A stretch of 64,000 nt of DNA from Paenibacillus sp. NAIST15-1 (GCF_001894745.1 NZ_BBYF01000004.1:1-64000); one strand, 5' to 3'. Positions 29,515 through 39,674 are shown, numbered from the stretch's first letter. The notes: generated from the sequence alone by a model not told the origin. Numbers and translations: made by a program.

Positions 29515-30072
29515 TTAATTATTTTCCACGATATTCCCATCTTCTAAAGAGTATTGTTTTTTACAAGATGGACATACCAAATCATTGGATAATTTATCGC
29601 CACAATTACAAATATAACCTTTAAATCTGGCTGGATTGCCATACCACAACGTGTTATTAGGAATGTCTTTGGTAACTAGTGAACCTGCCCCTACCATTGC
29701 ATATTTACCTATTGTAATACCAGCAACTATTGTTGCATTTGCACCTATAGATGACCACTCATCAAGAGTTGTATTTAAAAATGAACTGGGATATTGTTTG
29801 GAACGTGGTCTCAAATCATTAGTAAAAGTCACGTTAGGACCAATAAAAACATTGTCTTTTATTCTAACCCCATCCCAAATGTAAACACCTGACTTTACTG
29901 TGACATTATCCCCAAGAATTACGTCATTCTCAATAAATGTATGGTCATTAATATTGCAATTAGACCCTATAACCGCACCTGGTAAAATATGAGCAAAAGC
30001 CCATACCCTTGTATCTTCTCCTATGTATTCGGTTTCTACGATTGCATGTGAATGTTCGAAATGTTTTTTCAT
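29515..30072 (-). CDS. fdtC: Sugar N-acetyltransferase with left-handed beta-helix (FdtC type)
   Basis: The 185-aa enzyme should acetylate the 3-amino group of the dTDP-sugar. Hexapeptide repeats run through about residues 15-140 ([37 protein letters not shown]), giving a trimeric acetyl-CoA-using fold. The tail carries four cysteines ([20 protein letters not shown]), probably a zinc knuckle, not found in the shortest family members. Its ATG overlaps the fdtA stop as ATGA, so the two are coupled. Confidence 0.87.
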   Translation of the reverse strand: MKKHFEHSHAIVETEYIGEDTRVWAFAHILPGAVIGSNCNINDHTFIENDVILGDNVTVKSGVYIWDGVRIKDNVFIGPNVTFTNDLRPRSKQYPSSFLNTTLDEWSSIGANATIVAGITIGKYAMVGAGSLVTKDIPNNTLWYGNPARFKGYICNCGDKLSNDLVCPSCKKQYSLEDGNIVENN

Positions 30073-30485
30073 CTACCATACACCTCGATAAATTTATCAT
30101 AGTTCCGGATATAATCTTCAGCGTCATATAAGTGTGAAGCCAGAACAAGTAACACACAATCTTCTGAAAAATCATACATTTCATGCCAGTCATTCGGTTC
30201 CAACAGAAGTACTTTCTTTTGGGAATCCAGTAAAACATCTGTTTTCCTTATTACATTATCTAAGTACACTTTACAGCTCCCTGATACACAAACTAATGCT
30301 TGTCTTGTTTTATAATGAGCATGGAAACCTCTTCTAACATCTTGGGCTGTACCGTAAATATAAAATACACGTTTGATATCAAAGGGAATAGATTTATTCC
30401 CTTCGATTACTGCCAGTGCACCTCTTTCATCTCCTAGTTCTTCTATTTCAATTAACTCACTTGTTTGAATCATGTTACTATTCAT
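30069..30485 (-). CDS. fdtA: dTDP-4-keto-6-deoxyglucose 3,4-ketoisomerase (FdtA type)
   Basis: The 138-aa cupin moves the keto group from C4 to C3, starting the 3-amino sugar branch from the RmlB product. DERGALAVIEG, VFYIYGT, RGFHAHYKTRQALVC and WHEMYDFSEDCVLLVLAS are the conserved stretches. The arginine in DERG and the histidine in WHEM are the combination I recall for FdtA (galacto product, Fuc3NAc), whereas the gluco-type QdtA has Tyr and Arg there. That makes dTDP-Fuc3NAc the better guess. GGGAGG precedes the ATG; it is first in its operon after a promoter region. Confidence 0.86.
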   Translation of the reverse strand: MNSNMIQTSELIEIEELGDERGALAVIEGNKSIPFDIKRVFYIYGTAQDVRRGFHAHYKTRQALVCVSGSCKVYLDNVIRKTDVLLDSQKKVLLLEPNDWHEMYDFSEDCVLLVLASHLYDAEDYIRNYDKFIEVYGR

Positions 30486-30521
30486 GTTGTCCTCCCAAAA
30501 TTATGTTTAAAGCCTCGCCAA

Positions 30522-30614
30522 TTTATTCTGCCTGTTTGGTAATCTATCAAGAAGAAAAGGAAGAACTTACAAATAATCACTACGAATTATAGCCCATAAA
30601 GAGGGGGGTTCGAA
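30522..30614 (-). promoter_or_regulatory. Promoter region of the fdt-gtr-rml operon
   Basis: Two candidates on the minus strand. One is TTGATA (30545-30550), 17-nt spacer, AATAAA (30522-30527). The other has a perfect TATAAT (30586-30591) with TTCGAA at 17 nt as a poor -35. No terminator is visible after the preceding gene, so read-through from upstream is also possible. Confidence 0.5.
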
Positions 30615-30660
30615 ATTTTTAAATTTTAATTTTTACATTAAATCAACTACCTTCATAATT

Positions 30661-32667
30661 CTACCTAATAAATTGCACATCAATCAATTTAACAGTAGAG
30701 TTATTAGGTGGATCGATTCTAACCGCTACAACATTATCCATAAATTTTTGTCTCTTACAATAAACTTTATTTATACCTTTCTTCACCTTAACTATTCCAT
30801 TAAATTTTTCTCCGTAGCTTTCATTTTCCTGTGCTAAGAATACTTGTAGTTCTCCTTCAATATTAGATTCAAATTCGAAGAAAATATAATCAAAGGAACT
30901 ATTGTTTATTTTATTTTCAGGCATAAAAGAAATTTGGGGATCAACGCCCTTGGAATTGAGAATTAAATGGCCATCAACATCTTTGCTTACTTCCATGTCA
31001 TAATAGTAATTAGGATTGTCTAATTTTAAACTATATAATTGAGAACTTGAATTATGGTTTTCATCCTGAGACAACTCTAAACTGTATTTGCCCATGTTTT
31101 CAGATAAATTCACAATTATTATGTCATCTACTAATGCGACCGATCCTCTGTTTGGCCATGCTGGCATTTCATTAGCAATCTCAATTCCTCTATTTGTTTG
31201 TTCATCAGTAGGAGCATTATAATCATAACCCAACGAACTCATGAAATTCTTCATCCGAATAGGGGTTCCCCCATTCCATTCAAAGAAAGAATATCCTAAG
31301 ACCTCTTGTTTGACGATATTTTCCCTTTGCTGTTGAACATGACTTCCTACAAATACAACTGGCTGGGAAGGTGCTTCGCCAACATCTAATTCTATAATTC
31401 TATATCCTATCTGATGGGCCAGCTTAACATCTTCTTGGTACCTATTATAATCACTGTAGAACAACTGTGATAACGATTGGGATTGATTAAAACTTACGAT
31501 CAGAATAAATACAACAATTAGCTTGTGAAACACAGTTCTTTCAATTGTAACAAATAACAAATACCATACAAATGATACGAACAATGTCAATACAAGATTT
31601 ACCCTGATAGGCATAGGTGATCCCAGTATAATCGACATTAGAAATGGCATGCTAATAATTCCCATTAGTGAGACAGTTATAATTAGCATATTACCATTAC
31701 TAGATTTTTTAACAATTAACTTATATATATATAGAAGCAATATACATAAAACAACAATCATACTAGGTAGCATTATCCAACTGCCGTAAATCAATTTCCC
31801 TGTTATCAAAGCTTTGAAATTCGCTAGTAAACCTATAATTATTTCCTTTGTATCACTCTTTCCCCAAGCTATAAAGTTCGATACATATCCGGATTGTGGA
31901 ATAAATATCCCTAATATACTATCAATCACTTTATAGAGTACGAGACTCATCAGAGTAACAACAATATATTTAACAACCACATTGACATACAATTTTACAG
32001 ACAAAACTTCATTTCGTTTCTGTAAAGATATCAAATGAAGTAGTAAACATACAATTACTCCACATATAAACACAGGTAAATACGATTGATAAATAGAAGT
32101 AGCAAATGTGGTTAGTAACAATCCAAAAAATAGATGGTAATAACCTTCTTTCATGACTGCCCACTTAAAAATAAGTAAAACAGCTACAGCAGTTAATATC
32201 CATCCTATCCCAAGTTCAAAGCTCATTATTGAAAAACCAATGTTTTCCGCAAAAGATGGGAATGTTACAAATATCAAAGCTAAGATAAGACCTGGTGTAT
32301 CAAAACCAGGCTTATCTTTTACATTACTCGCACTCTTAAATACATACGCCCAAATTATCCCACTTAAACTAAGGGCCGTTACAGCCAAAAACGTACTGGT
32401 TACCGAATTCGTAAGCGTATTATTGAAAAGTATTTTGATCAAAGCTATCCCAAAACGTCCCTGTCCAACCCAAACTGAATTGATCGATTCTGAAAACAAA
32501 CTCTTTTCTTCATCTATTGATAGAGTAAAGTGTGTTAAAGGGAATCCATATGCAATAAGAGCAAAGAATACTACAATGCCACATAATGCTCTATTCGCTC
32601 TAATATATTGTAAAAATGCCTGTGATTCCTCACTTATAATTGAAAATGTACTCTTAACCCACTTCAT
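30661..32667 (-). CDS. GtrII-like membrane glycosyltransferase
   Basis: The 668-aa protein has about a dozen membrane helices over residues 25-410 and a soluble C-terminal part of about 250 residues. The first external loop contains TLSIDEEKSLFSES and WVGQGRFG, matching the GtrII family (SIDxE and WxxQGRxG), whose acidic residues are catalytic in GT-C enzymes that use polyprenyl-phosphate sugar donors. It probably adds a side-chain sugar to the glycan on the outer face, with GtrB making and GtrA flipping the donor. The C-terminal beta-rich domain is longer than in phage GtrII. GGGGT precedes the ATG. Confidence 0.82.
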   Translation of the reverse strand: MKWVKSTFSIISEESQAFLQYIRANRALCGIVVFFALIAYGFPLTHFTLSIDEEKSLFSESINSVWVGQGRFGIALIKILFNNTLTNSVTSTFLAVTALSLSGIIWAYVFKSASNVKDKPGFDTPGLILALIFVTFPSFAENIGFSIMSFELGIGWILTAVAVLLIFKWAVMKEGYYHLFFGLLLTTFATSIYQSYLPVFICGVIVCLLLHLISLQKRNEVLSVKLYVNVVVKYIVVTLMSLVLYKVIDSILGIFIPQSGYVSNFIAWGKSDTKEIIIGLLANFKALITGKLIYGSWIMLPSMIVVLCILLLYIYKLIVKKSSNGNMLIITVSLMGIISMPFLMSIILGSPMPIRVNLVLTLFVSFVWYLLFVTIERTVFHKLIVVFILIVSFNQSQSLSQLFYSDYNRYQEDVKLAHQIGYRIIELDVGEAPSQPVVFVGSHVQQQRENIVKQEVLGYSFFEWNGGTPIRMKNFMSSLGYDYNAPTDEQTNRGIEIANEMPAWPNRGSVALVDDIIIVNLSENMGKYSLELSQDENHNSSSQLYSLKLDNPNYYYDMEVSKDVDGHLILNSKGVDPQISFMPENKINNSSFDYIFFEFESNIEGELQVFLAQENESYGEKFNGIVKVKKGINKVYCKRQKFMDNVVAVRIDPPNNSTVKLIDVQFIR

Positions 32668-32736
32668 TTTTCTATCTACCCCTTATTTATCGAAGATATA
32701 ATGCTTCTTTTGAAAGAATAAATAATAAAGTGGTTG

Positions 32737-35700
32737 TTAAGCCTTACCTGATACAGATAGGGATTTTGCTTTTACTCTTGATTCCTCTACTGCCTCTTTA
32801 GTCGCCTCTAAATAAGCATATCCATACTTCTTATCAGGCTCCAGATAAGCACCTTCTCCCCATTCATTCCATGCATTAATAAACACCATTTGATCATCAA
32901 GGTCGGATCTGTTCTGTCCTTCCATGATCACATCTTTCAACCATTGCTTATATAATGCAGGTGTCGCTCCTTGGAAGATCATACCTTTATTGTTTCTGCG
33001 AGCGGTATTATCCCACATTGGCATTACGGCACGATAGAGCTTTGGCAAATTGTATTTGAAGTACTTTTGATTTTCTACTAAATCTTTATAGTCAAATACC
33101 TCACCAGAAAAATCCTTGCGTATAAAATCGATATCATTTGTTATGTTCTTGCAATTTGTATAAACAGTTCCCGGATGGAACTCTGATATCGCATCATAGC
33201 CTAAGCCTAATAGATCTAGTTCGACCATATTTTCTTTTACTGCTACGATATATAAATCACCAATTCCTTGCTCTAAACAATATTCACGCCAATATTGCAA
33301 TACCGTATTAGGCTCCGGCATTAAAGCAGGTCTATATACTGTTATTAGTTTTTTTCCTTTTATAGTAATGTATCGTTTATCCCTCAAAAATCGTACCATG
33401 TCATGAATCACGTTTTTGTAGCTTTCAACGCTTTTAGGTTGTTCCATTAAAACATCGGAATTAGTCCCATCAAAACGCTTCGTCCAATTTTCATTTGCCC
33501 AGCAAAGAGAGAACGGGAAATCTAGACTCTTATCAGCCAAGAACATCTCTATAGGCTTCTCAAGCAAACGTTCTCCATCAAACCAATAATAATAAAAGGA
33601 AAATCCATAAACCCCATACATCTTAGCCAATTCGACTTGCCTCATCATATTTTCTTTAAGTCGCAAATCATAAAATCCAAGTTCCCCTGGAAGACGCGGC
33701 TGGTAGTGATCCACAAACTGCGGAACGGCACGGCAAACATTATTCCACTCTGTTACCCCTTTCCCCCACCATTGTTCGTTATGTGGATCAGGGTGAAATT
33801 GTGTAAGGTAATAAGCAATAATTTTATTATCTCCTTCTTGTCGACGATAAGGAGATTCTGTAATTGGAACATGAGATGACTTGCCTTGGTCAGGGATTTT
33901 TAATATCTGATCTATATAATTAGCTTGATTCACATTGTACTCCGTTGCCACATCAACCGGAACTTCCATAGTTAAATCAGTACCCAAAGTTTCTTGTTCA
34001 GTAGGTACATAAGACAAAAGTGATGGATTTATCGTTTTTTTCACCTTAAATAAAAATCTTTCTTTCATCTTAGGCGGCATTATAGGGATTTTCCAAAATA
34101 TCTTTTTTAATGTGCGATAATACCTTTTCTCCTGTGGAGGTGTTGTAGCAGAAGATATCTCTACAGTCTTATTAGTGCTGTCCAATTCATTTCCCTGCCT
34201 TATTTGGTTAACATGATTGTTTTTGACCAAGTCTATCGATTTCTCTGTAATAGCTTTCCATGTGTTTTCTAGAGCTTCTTGTTTTAATACCGCACAATAC
34301 TCTTCACTATATCGCAGTTCTATTGCCTTATTTATGTTATCAATAAATTCATCTTGAGTATAAGAAATTAAACAAGATTTATATTTAAGACACTCTGGCA
34401 ATGCATAGGTGACTATGGGTTTTTGCTGTGCCATATATTCGAAGATTTTTACAGGCGAAACGGATTTCGTTATATCATTCACGATAAAGGGTAAAATAGC
34501 AATATCATAAAACGCTGCATATTGACTCAAATCCGAATAAGGTTTTGATCCGATATATTTAACGTTTTCATATTCTAAGAGTCCACTTTCTTGCAAGTGG
34601 TCGTCATGTTCATACCCTATTAACAGTAAAATAAATCTTTTATCATCTGCTAACCTTTTAAGCAAGCTATAATCAATCCATTGCGCCAGAGCTCCGTGAT
34701 AGCCAATAATTATCTTCTCTTCATTCACAACCTCCTGGATATCTGCAGGACATTTGATCGAATTTCGATCGATGTCCCAATGGTCATAATCTACTCCGTT
34801 TGTTATCATATCCATATTACGCTCACGGTATGGTTTTACTTGGTCGAACAACTTATCAGCAGTAGCTACTATAGATATATTTTCATTTTTCAGAACATAC
34901 TCATGCCTATCAAAAACAAACTTAGGTATATTTCCAGTAATCTGAGGCGTCAGTTCGTCGATATACTCATAGAGAATTGCATATCCTTTGTCTTGAAAGG
35001 CCTTCAATTCATCAATGGTTGTTGCTAAATCAATAGATTGTAAGCGTATTATTTTAAGCCCTGATTTCCTATCTAGAATTTCAAACAATCTTCTCTTCAC
35101 TTCGTAATTATCTAAGTTGACGACACAAAGCGTAGGGGTCACAAACTCGCAAACTTCAATATCCTTATCTACTAAAGGATGTGCCCCATAAAAAGAAATT
35201 CCGCCTATATTTCCTGCCTGCAATGATAAGTGCTGGAACCGTTGGAATAATGGAGTATTCCATCCCATTGGTACATGAAAAATATCAATAAAACTATGAG
35301 GAGTTTCATCTATCCAGTTCTCAATCTTTTGCCAAATATCACTTTGTTGGACCATGTCAGCTATTCTCCCAGATTCTTTAACGTTAGCAATACTAGCTCG
35401 TCCCTTGACGAAGATCTTCTTTATCGTTTTCTTCCACCCATTGCTTTTAATATTGTGTTTCGTTTTCTTTAAAAGTTTATAGTATTCGCGAGTTTGATTT
35501 AATGTATGTTTTTTTCCGGATTTAAGTATATCCAGAGTCCATCGCAAAGGTTTTGTTAACTTCCAACTCGTAGAATTTAATATAGAGTGGTATTCATTCG
35601 ACAATTCATCCCTTTGCAGCATTAAAGAACGATTATCAATTTCCAGTCGGGAAATTTCCGCTTTACAAGCATCCCGTTCAGTTTCCAAAATACCCCTTTC

Positions 35701-37950
35701 TCGAATTAGTATAACTCGTTCACATTCTAGAGCATCTTTTTCAAGTACTAATGCCTTTTTTTCCAAAGATATATGGTCAAATTTGCTCTCAAGATTGGAA
35801 AATTCCTTGTTTAGATTTGAATACCTGTTTGTGATTTCAGAAAGTGCCCGATGATGCTCCTCATTGATCAATTCACGGTACTCTAATTCACATTCTATCC
35901 CAGTTCGCACCTGCTCATATATTTGATCTTCTTTCAAAATTTGCATTGAAAAATGAATTGTTAATGTATTTCCGCTATATTCATTTTTTAGAAAGAGATA
36001 AACAGGATCTGTTGTTAAAAAAAGATCCCCGTCAGAAGAAAAAGGGAAAGCATTGTATGCTCTCATCTCGTACTGCTTCCCATCAATCTCAGCGTGTTCA
36101 ATTTTACAAAAGCATAGGCACCCTTCAACCGGATCAAAGCGTAATCCGGAGATATTGCTAAAATGCCGAATATTAAATTCAAGCGTTAGCCTTTCTGATT
36201 TACTGTCGTAAATGACCTGACACTTGTCCTGATCATTAAAACCGTTTCCAGTATCCACATACAAATTCGCCGTACAATAGCTTGGATCGAATATGGTGTC
36301 AATATTTGACAGGGAAATCATTTTCTTTCGGTACGCAGATTTATCCATCATTTTGACATAGTTAGCAGAAAAATGGCCTTCCCACTTATAAAAAGTTGCT
36401 ACTTCCTTGTCAGAGATATTGAATAGTAGATAAATATCTCTTTCTGTAATTAAAGGTTCTGAGAACCTATGTCTAGCATAATATTCTTTGACAGAGCGCC
36501 AAAAAATAAATTTGACCGGCAATGGGCAATCGACAAACCATTCATAATCAAATATCACTATTTCATGTTCTTCATAAAATATGTTGTCAAATAAAACATC
36601 GATATTGTTAAAGGCTGTGAACTCTAAGTCTCCATCTGCTTTGTCCGGCCCAAATATGTCATGAAACTTTTTTGTATATGAATTAACTTCAACCTCTCCA
36701 AATGAGTGTAATAAGGAATAAAATTCATTTAGAATTGAAAGAAAGCCGCCCTTATCCCCTATCTTCTCCTTCTCCAACAATACTGTTTCCATTGTAGGAG
36801 CAACTACAAAATCGCTTACTAGATCCTCCCCCACCATTTCAGTTGGTAATAAACGAGCATTATGACCCAAATGATTATATTGCTGATAGTAACGAATCAT
36901 TTGTTCTAAATGGCCGATTGATTCGGTTGAGAGAGCTTGTTTCTTTACTTTTAATTTCCCCTCTTGCTCATAGATGGTTGTACAAATCTTAAACGCATCA
37001 TCTCTGTTAGAATTTATTTTGACGTATAATAAATCTTCGTCATTTTTTTCTACTATTTGTTTTTTCTTGCGTACATCGATTAAAAATGAATTAGAAAAAG
37101 GAGCTCCCGCTCCTTCTTTGACAAGGAGATTTTGCATTTCGATTTCATCAAAGAACATGTATCGCTCAGTATCGTAACTATGAACGTCATACGAAAGAGG
37201 AACTTTGCTAAATCCCTTTTCCGTATAAATAACTTCTGGGAACTTATAATCAGGATAAGGGTAATAGAATTGTTCAATCGTTAAATTGCAGTTCTCAATC
37301 AATTTTGTTATCTCACTTTGAGAAAATGTCCTAACATGGTCATCTTCTTGGTACCCATTTAAACCGGCAAATAATTTCCCTACATGATCCTCTTTTGCAC
37401 CAGAGAAATACTTCAATCCCAACCTATTTTCGATTGCAATTAGTATAACTCCATCTTCCGTTAGATAGTCTGTGAGCATGTTAATGAACTCTTCGTAGGG
37501 CCTATCTCCCGAGATAAATCCGCCTGCATATTCTAAAACACCATTTACAACTATATAATCAAACTTATTTTCAATTTGTATGCTACTCAGATTCCCTACG
37601 AATATTTCTAAATTGTCACAATCTTTGTGACGTTCATAATTAATAGTTGCCCGCTTTTCTGTCAATTCAATTGATGCAACATACTTAGCCCTATTACATA
37701 ATAATCCGGTAATAGCTCCACACCCGGATCCCACCTCTAATATTGTGCAGTCCTTCTTAAACGGATACCAATTAAGAATATTCTCTCTTAAATGAGAAAG
37801 ATGATAAAATATTGGCCAACTAACACTCCCAAGCTCTTTGAGAACGTTATCGCCTTTATTTCGAACAATCTCAAGAATTTCATCTTCAACCGCAGCTCCG
37901 TCCGAATATTCGGTTTCATTTTTGTAATACTTGAGATTTAATCTCGCCAT
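32737..37950 (-). CDS. 1737-aa fusion: methyltransferase, kinase-like domain, coiled coil, GT-B glycosyltransferase, WbsX domain
   Basis: Residues about 60-190 are a SAM methyltransferase (ILEVGSGCGAITGLL). About 310-540 look kinase-like: NIDVLFDNIF offers the catalytic-loop D and N, and IFDYEW the metal-binding D. About 695-790 are a charged coiled coil ending STSWKLTKPLRW. About 880-1290 form a GT4-like GT-B domain (IIGYHGALAQW, SPVKIFEYMAQQKPIV). From about 1375 the WbsX/GH99-like domain follows (YYLTQFHP, WWGKGVTEW, FWANENW-like SLCWANENWTKRF). The first 800 residues recall WbdD, which caps O-antigen chains by methylation/phosphorylation and measures length by a coiled coil. GGAGGG precedes the ATG. 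Just downstream of wzt in the same operon. The WbdD role is inference. Confidence 0.85.
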   Translation of the reverse strand: MARLNLKYYKNETEYSDGAAVEDEILEIVRNKGDNVLKELGSVSWPIFYHLSHLRENILNWYPFKKDCTILEVGSGCGAITGLLCNRAKYVASIELTEKRATINYERHKDCDNLEIFVGNLSSIQIENKFDYIVVNGVLEYAGGFISGDRPYEEFINMLTDYLTEDGVILIAIENRLGLKYFSGAKEDHVGKLFAGLNGYQEDDHVRTFSQSEITKLIENCNLTIEQFYYPYPDYKFPEVIYTEKGFSKVPLSYDVHSYDTERYMFFDEIEMQNLLVKEGAGAPFSNSFLIDVRKKKQIVEKNDEDLLYVKINSNRDDAFKICTTIYEQEGKLKVKKQALSTESIGHLEQMIRYYQQYNHLGHNARLLPTEMVGEDLVSDFVVAPTMETVLLEKEKIGDKGGFLSILNEFYSLLHSFGEVEVNSYTKKFHDIFGPDKADGDLEFTAFNNIDVLFDNIFYEEHEIVIFDYEWFVDCPLPVKFIFWRSVKEYYARHRFSEPLITERDIYLLFNISDKEVATFYKWEGHFSANYVKMMDKSAYRKKMISLSNIDTIFDPSYCTANLYVDTGNGFNDQDKCQVIYDSKSERLTLEFNIRHFSNISGLRFDPVEGCLCFCKIEHAEIDGKQYEMRAYNAFPFSSDGDLFLTTDPVYLFLKNEYSGNTLTIHFSMQILKEDQIYEQVRTGIECELEYRELINEEHHRALSEITNRYSNLNKEFSNLESKFDHISLEKKALVLEKDALECERVILIRERGILETERDACKAEISRLEIDNRSLMLQRDELSNEYHSILNSTSWKLTKPLRWTLDILKSGKKHTLNQTREYYKLLKKTKHNIKSNGWKKTIKKIFVKGRASIANVKESGRIADMVQQSDIWQKIENWIDETPHSFIDIFHVPMGWNTPLFQRFQHLSLQAGNIGGISFYGAHPLVDKDIEVCEFVTPTLCVVNLDNYEVKRRLFEILDRKSGLKIIRLQSIDLATTIDELKAFQDKGYAILYEYIDELTPQITGNIPKFVFDRHEYVLKNENISIVATADKLFDQVKPYRERNMDMITNGVDYDHWDIDRNSIKCPADIQEVVNEEKIIIGYHGALAQWIDYSLLKRLADDKRFILLLIGYEHDDHLQESGLLEYENVKYIGSKPYSDLSQYAAFYDIAILPFIVNDITKSVSPVKIFEYMAQQKPIVTYALPECLKYKSCLISYTQDEFIDNINKAIELRYSEEYCAVLKQEALENTWKAITEKSIDLVKNNHVNQIRQGNELDSTNKTVEISSATTPPQEKRYYRTLKKIFWKIPIMPPKMKERFLFKVKKTINPSLLSYVPTEQETLGTDLTMEVPVDVATEYNVNQANYIDQILKIPDQGKSSHVPITESPYRRQEGDNKIIAYYLTQFHPDPHNEQWWGKGVTEWNNVCRAVPQFVDHYQPRLPGELGFYDLRLKENMMRQVELAKMYGVYGFSFYYYWFDGERLLEKPIEMFLADKSLDFPFSLCWANENWTKRFDGTNSDVLMEQPKSVESYKNVIHDMVRFLRDKRYITIKGKKLITVYRPALMPEPNTVLQYWREYCLEQGIGDLYIVAVKENMVELDLLGLGYDAISEFHPGTVYTNCKNITNDIDFIRKDFSGEVFDYKDLVENQKYFKYNLPKLYRAVMPMWDNTARRNNKGMIFQGATPALYKQWLKDVIMEGQNRSDLDDQMVFINAWNEWGEGAYLEPDKKYGYAYLEATKEAVEESRVKAKSLSVSGKA

Positions 37951-37999
37951 ATAACACCCTCCAATCCTTTGGTCTCACATTTAAACTGGCTTGCCTATA

Positions 38000-39661
38000 T
38001 TAATTACCATGTCTTCTTTGTAAAGATGATTGTGTAGGAATTCCTTCATCATAATGTATCTGAATATCCTTTATTTCATCCTCTTCTATACGAAATGATT
38101 TAATTACAGAACAAGAATCAATTTCCGTTACAAATGTTCTTCCATCAAAATGAGAGAAATTATACGGGACGCCCTGTATTTGTAATGTATCGTACACATC
38201 TTCATAATTAGAGTTGATTAAACCCTTCAGATCGCGAGTCCTTACTAGTCTAGGTGCAATCTTGTTGGCCCCATCTTGATATACAGTAATATAATAGTAC
38301 GAACCAATTTTCGTAATATCATTCATCCCTCTCAACTCAAAAGGGACATCGTATTCACGAATTTTATCAAAAGATGAATTTAAGTAGTTTGCAACAATGA
38401 TTTTGCCCGGACCAGAAACAAAGTAAAGTTCCTCATCAATCAAACTTATTGATCGAATATATGAATTCTCCATTAAGTATCCCAATCGTATAACTTTTTC
38501 CGTAACAACTTCGTCACCGTCATGTCTCAAAACAAATATCTGTTGGGACATCGCTGAAATACCATAGAATAATTTTTTATTAGAATCATAAACTATTCTA
38601 TTAGGTCTCTGTCCTATACGTTCAATTATTTGCGTAAGCCTAAAATTATTACCCTCTCTTCGAAACACTTTTACTTCATTATTTTCGGTATCCTCTATTA
38701 AATAAACAGTACCATCACTAGCAATCGAATGCGGATCACCTATATTATCTGAGAGAGTACTCCATTTTTCTATGGGATCAACTAAATTATTATTATAAAT
38801 TACTCGATGGTGCCAACAATCCACTATAAAGTATTCTTCGCCTAGTTTCTCTATAGTCGTTGGCGTGTACAGTGTCTTTTTCCATTCAAGCATTTCATTT
38901 TCTGAAACTTCATTCTTATATTCTGCTAAAAGTCCTTGCTTGGTATGTTTAATATATGCATTGCAAACATCACGCGTATTGCCAACCATGCGTACGATAC
39001 CCTTATCCAACCAAACGACCTTGGAGCACATTTCTCTAATCTGCTCAATACTATGAGAGACCAAGATTACGGTCGTTCCTCCACTCATTAGTTCCCGCAT
39101 TCTTTTTGCACTTTTTTTCTGGAAATTTGCATCTCCAACAGAGAGAATTTCGTCAACTATTAGAATATCGGGGTTAACAAGTGTTGCAATTGAAAATGCA
39201 AGCCGCATAATCATACCCGAAGAAAAGTTCCGAATAGGGGTATCCATAAATTCATGTAATTCCGAAAACTCTACGATATCTTCATAACGTTCTAGCAAAT
39301 ATTCCTTTGAATACCCAAGTACCGCCCCATTCAGAAAAACATTCTCTTTTGCGGTCAAATCAACGTCAAATCCAGCCCCCAATTCAAGCATTGGTGCGAT
39401 ACTCCCATCAACAACTACCTTGCCGGAAGTAGGATATATAATCCCCGAAATAATTTTCAAAAGAGTACTTTTTCCGGCACCATTGTTCCCAACAATCCCT
39501 ATAACTTCGCCCTTTTCTATAGAAAATGAAACATCCTTCAAAGCTACGAAGTCTTTATACTCTAGTTTTCCCGCTATCTTTTTAACCAAGAATTCCTTAA
39601 GGCTTGTAACATGATCGTTTGCCATCCGGAATTTCATAGTTACATTGTCTACTTTAATCAA
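38000..39661 (-). CDS. wzt: Glycan ABC exporter ATPase (Wzt type) with beta-propeller-like C-terminal domain
   Basis: The 553-aa protein starts at TTG 39661 (MIKVDNVTM) after GAGAGGGA; longer frames run into the wzm gene. Residues 1-250 are the ATPase: GNNGAGKST at 58-66, FSSGMIMRLAFS, and ILIVDEILSVGD. From about 265 on, instead of the usual Wzt_C beta-sandwich, there are five or six repeats with PHSIASDG, PNRIVYDS, IRSISLID, MNDITKIG and FSHFDG, spaced about 45 residues. That looks like an NHL-type propeller. Wzt tails read the cap of the finished chain, so this domain may do likewise. Partner of Wzm upstream. Confidence 0.88.
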   Translation of the reverse strand: MIKVDNVTMKFRMANDHVTSLKEFLVKKIAGKLEYKDFVALKDVSFSIEKGEVIGIVGNNGAGKSTLLKIISGIIYPTSGKVVVDGSIAPMLELGAGFDVDLTAKENVFLNGAVLGYSKEYLLERYEDIVEFSELHEFMDTPIRNFSSGMIMRLAFSIATLVNPDILIVDEILSVGDANFQKKSAKRMRELMSGGTTVILVSHSIEQIREMCSKVVWLDKGIVRMVGNTRDVCNAYIKHTKQGLLAEYKNEVSENEMLEWKKTLYTPTTIEKLGEEYFIVDCWHHRVIYNNNLVDPIEKWSTLSDNIGDPHSIASDGTVYLIEDTENNEVKVFRREGNNFRLTQIIERIGQRPNRIVYDSNKKLFYGISAMSQQIFVLRHDGDEVVTEKVIRLGYLMENSYIRSISLIDEELYFVSGPGKIIVANYLNSSFDKIREYDVPFELRGMNDITKIGSYYYITVYQDGANKIAPRLVRTRDLKGLINSNYEDVYDTLQIQGVPYNFSHFDGRTFVTEIDSCSVIKSFRIEEDEIKDIQIHYDEGIPTQSSLQRRHGN

Positions 39662-39674
39662 GCTGATCCCTCTC

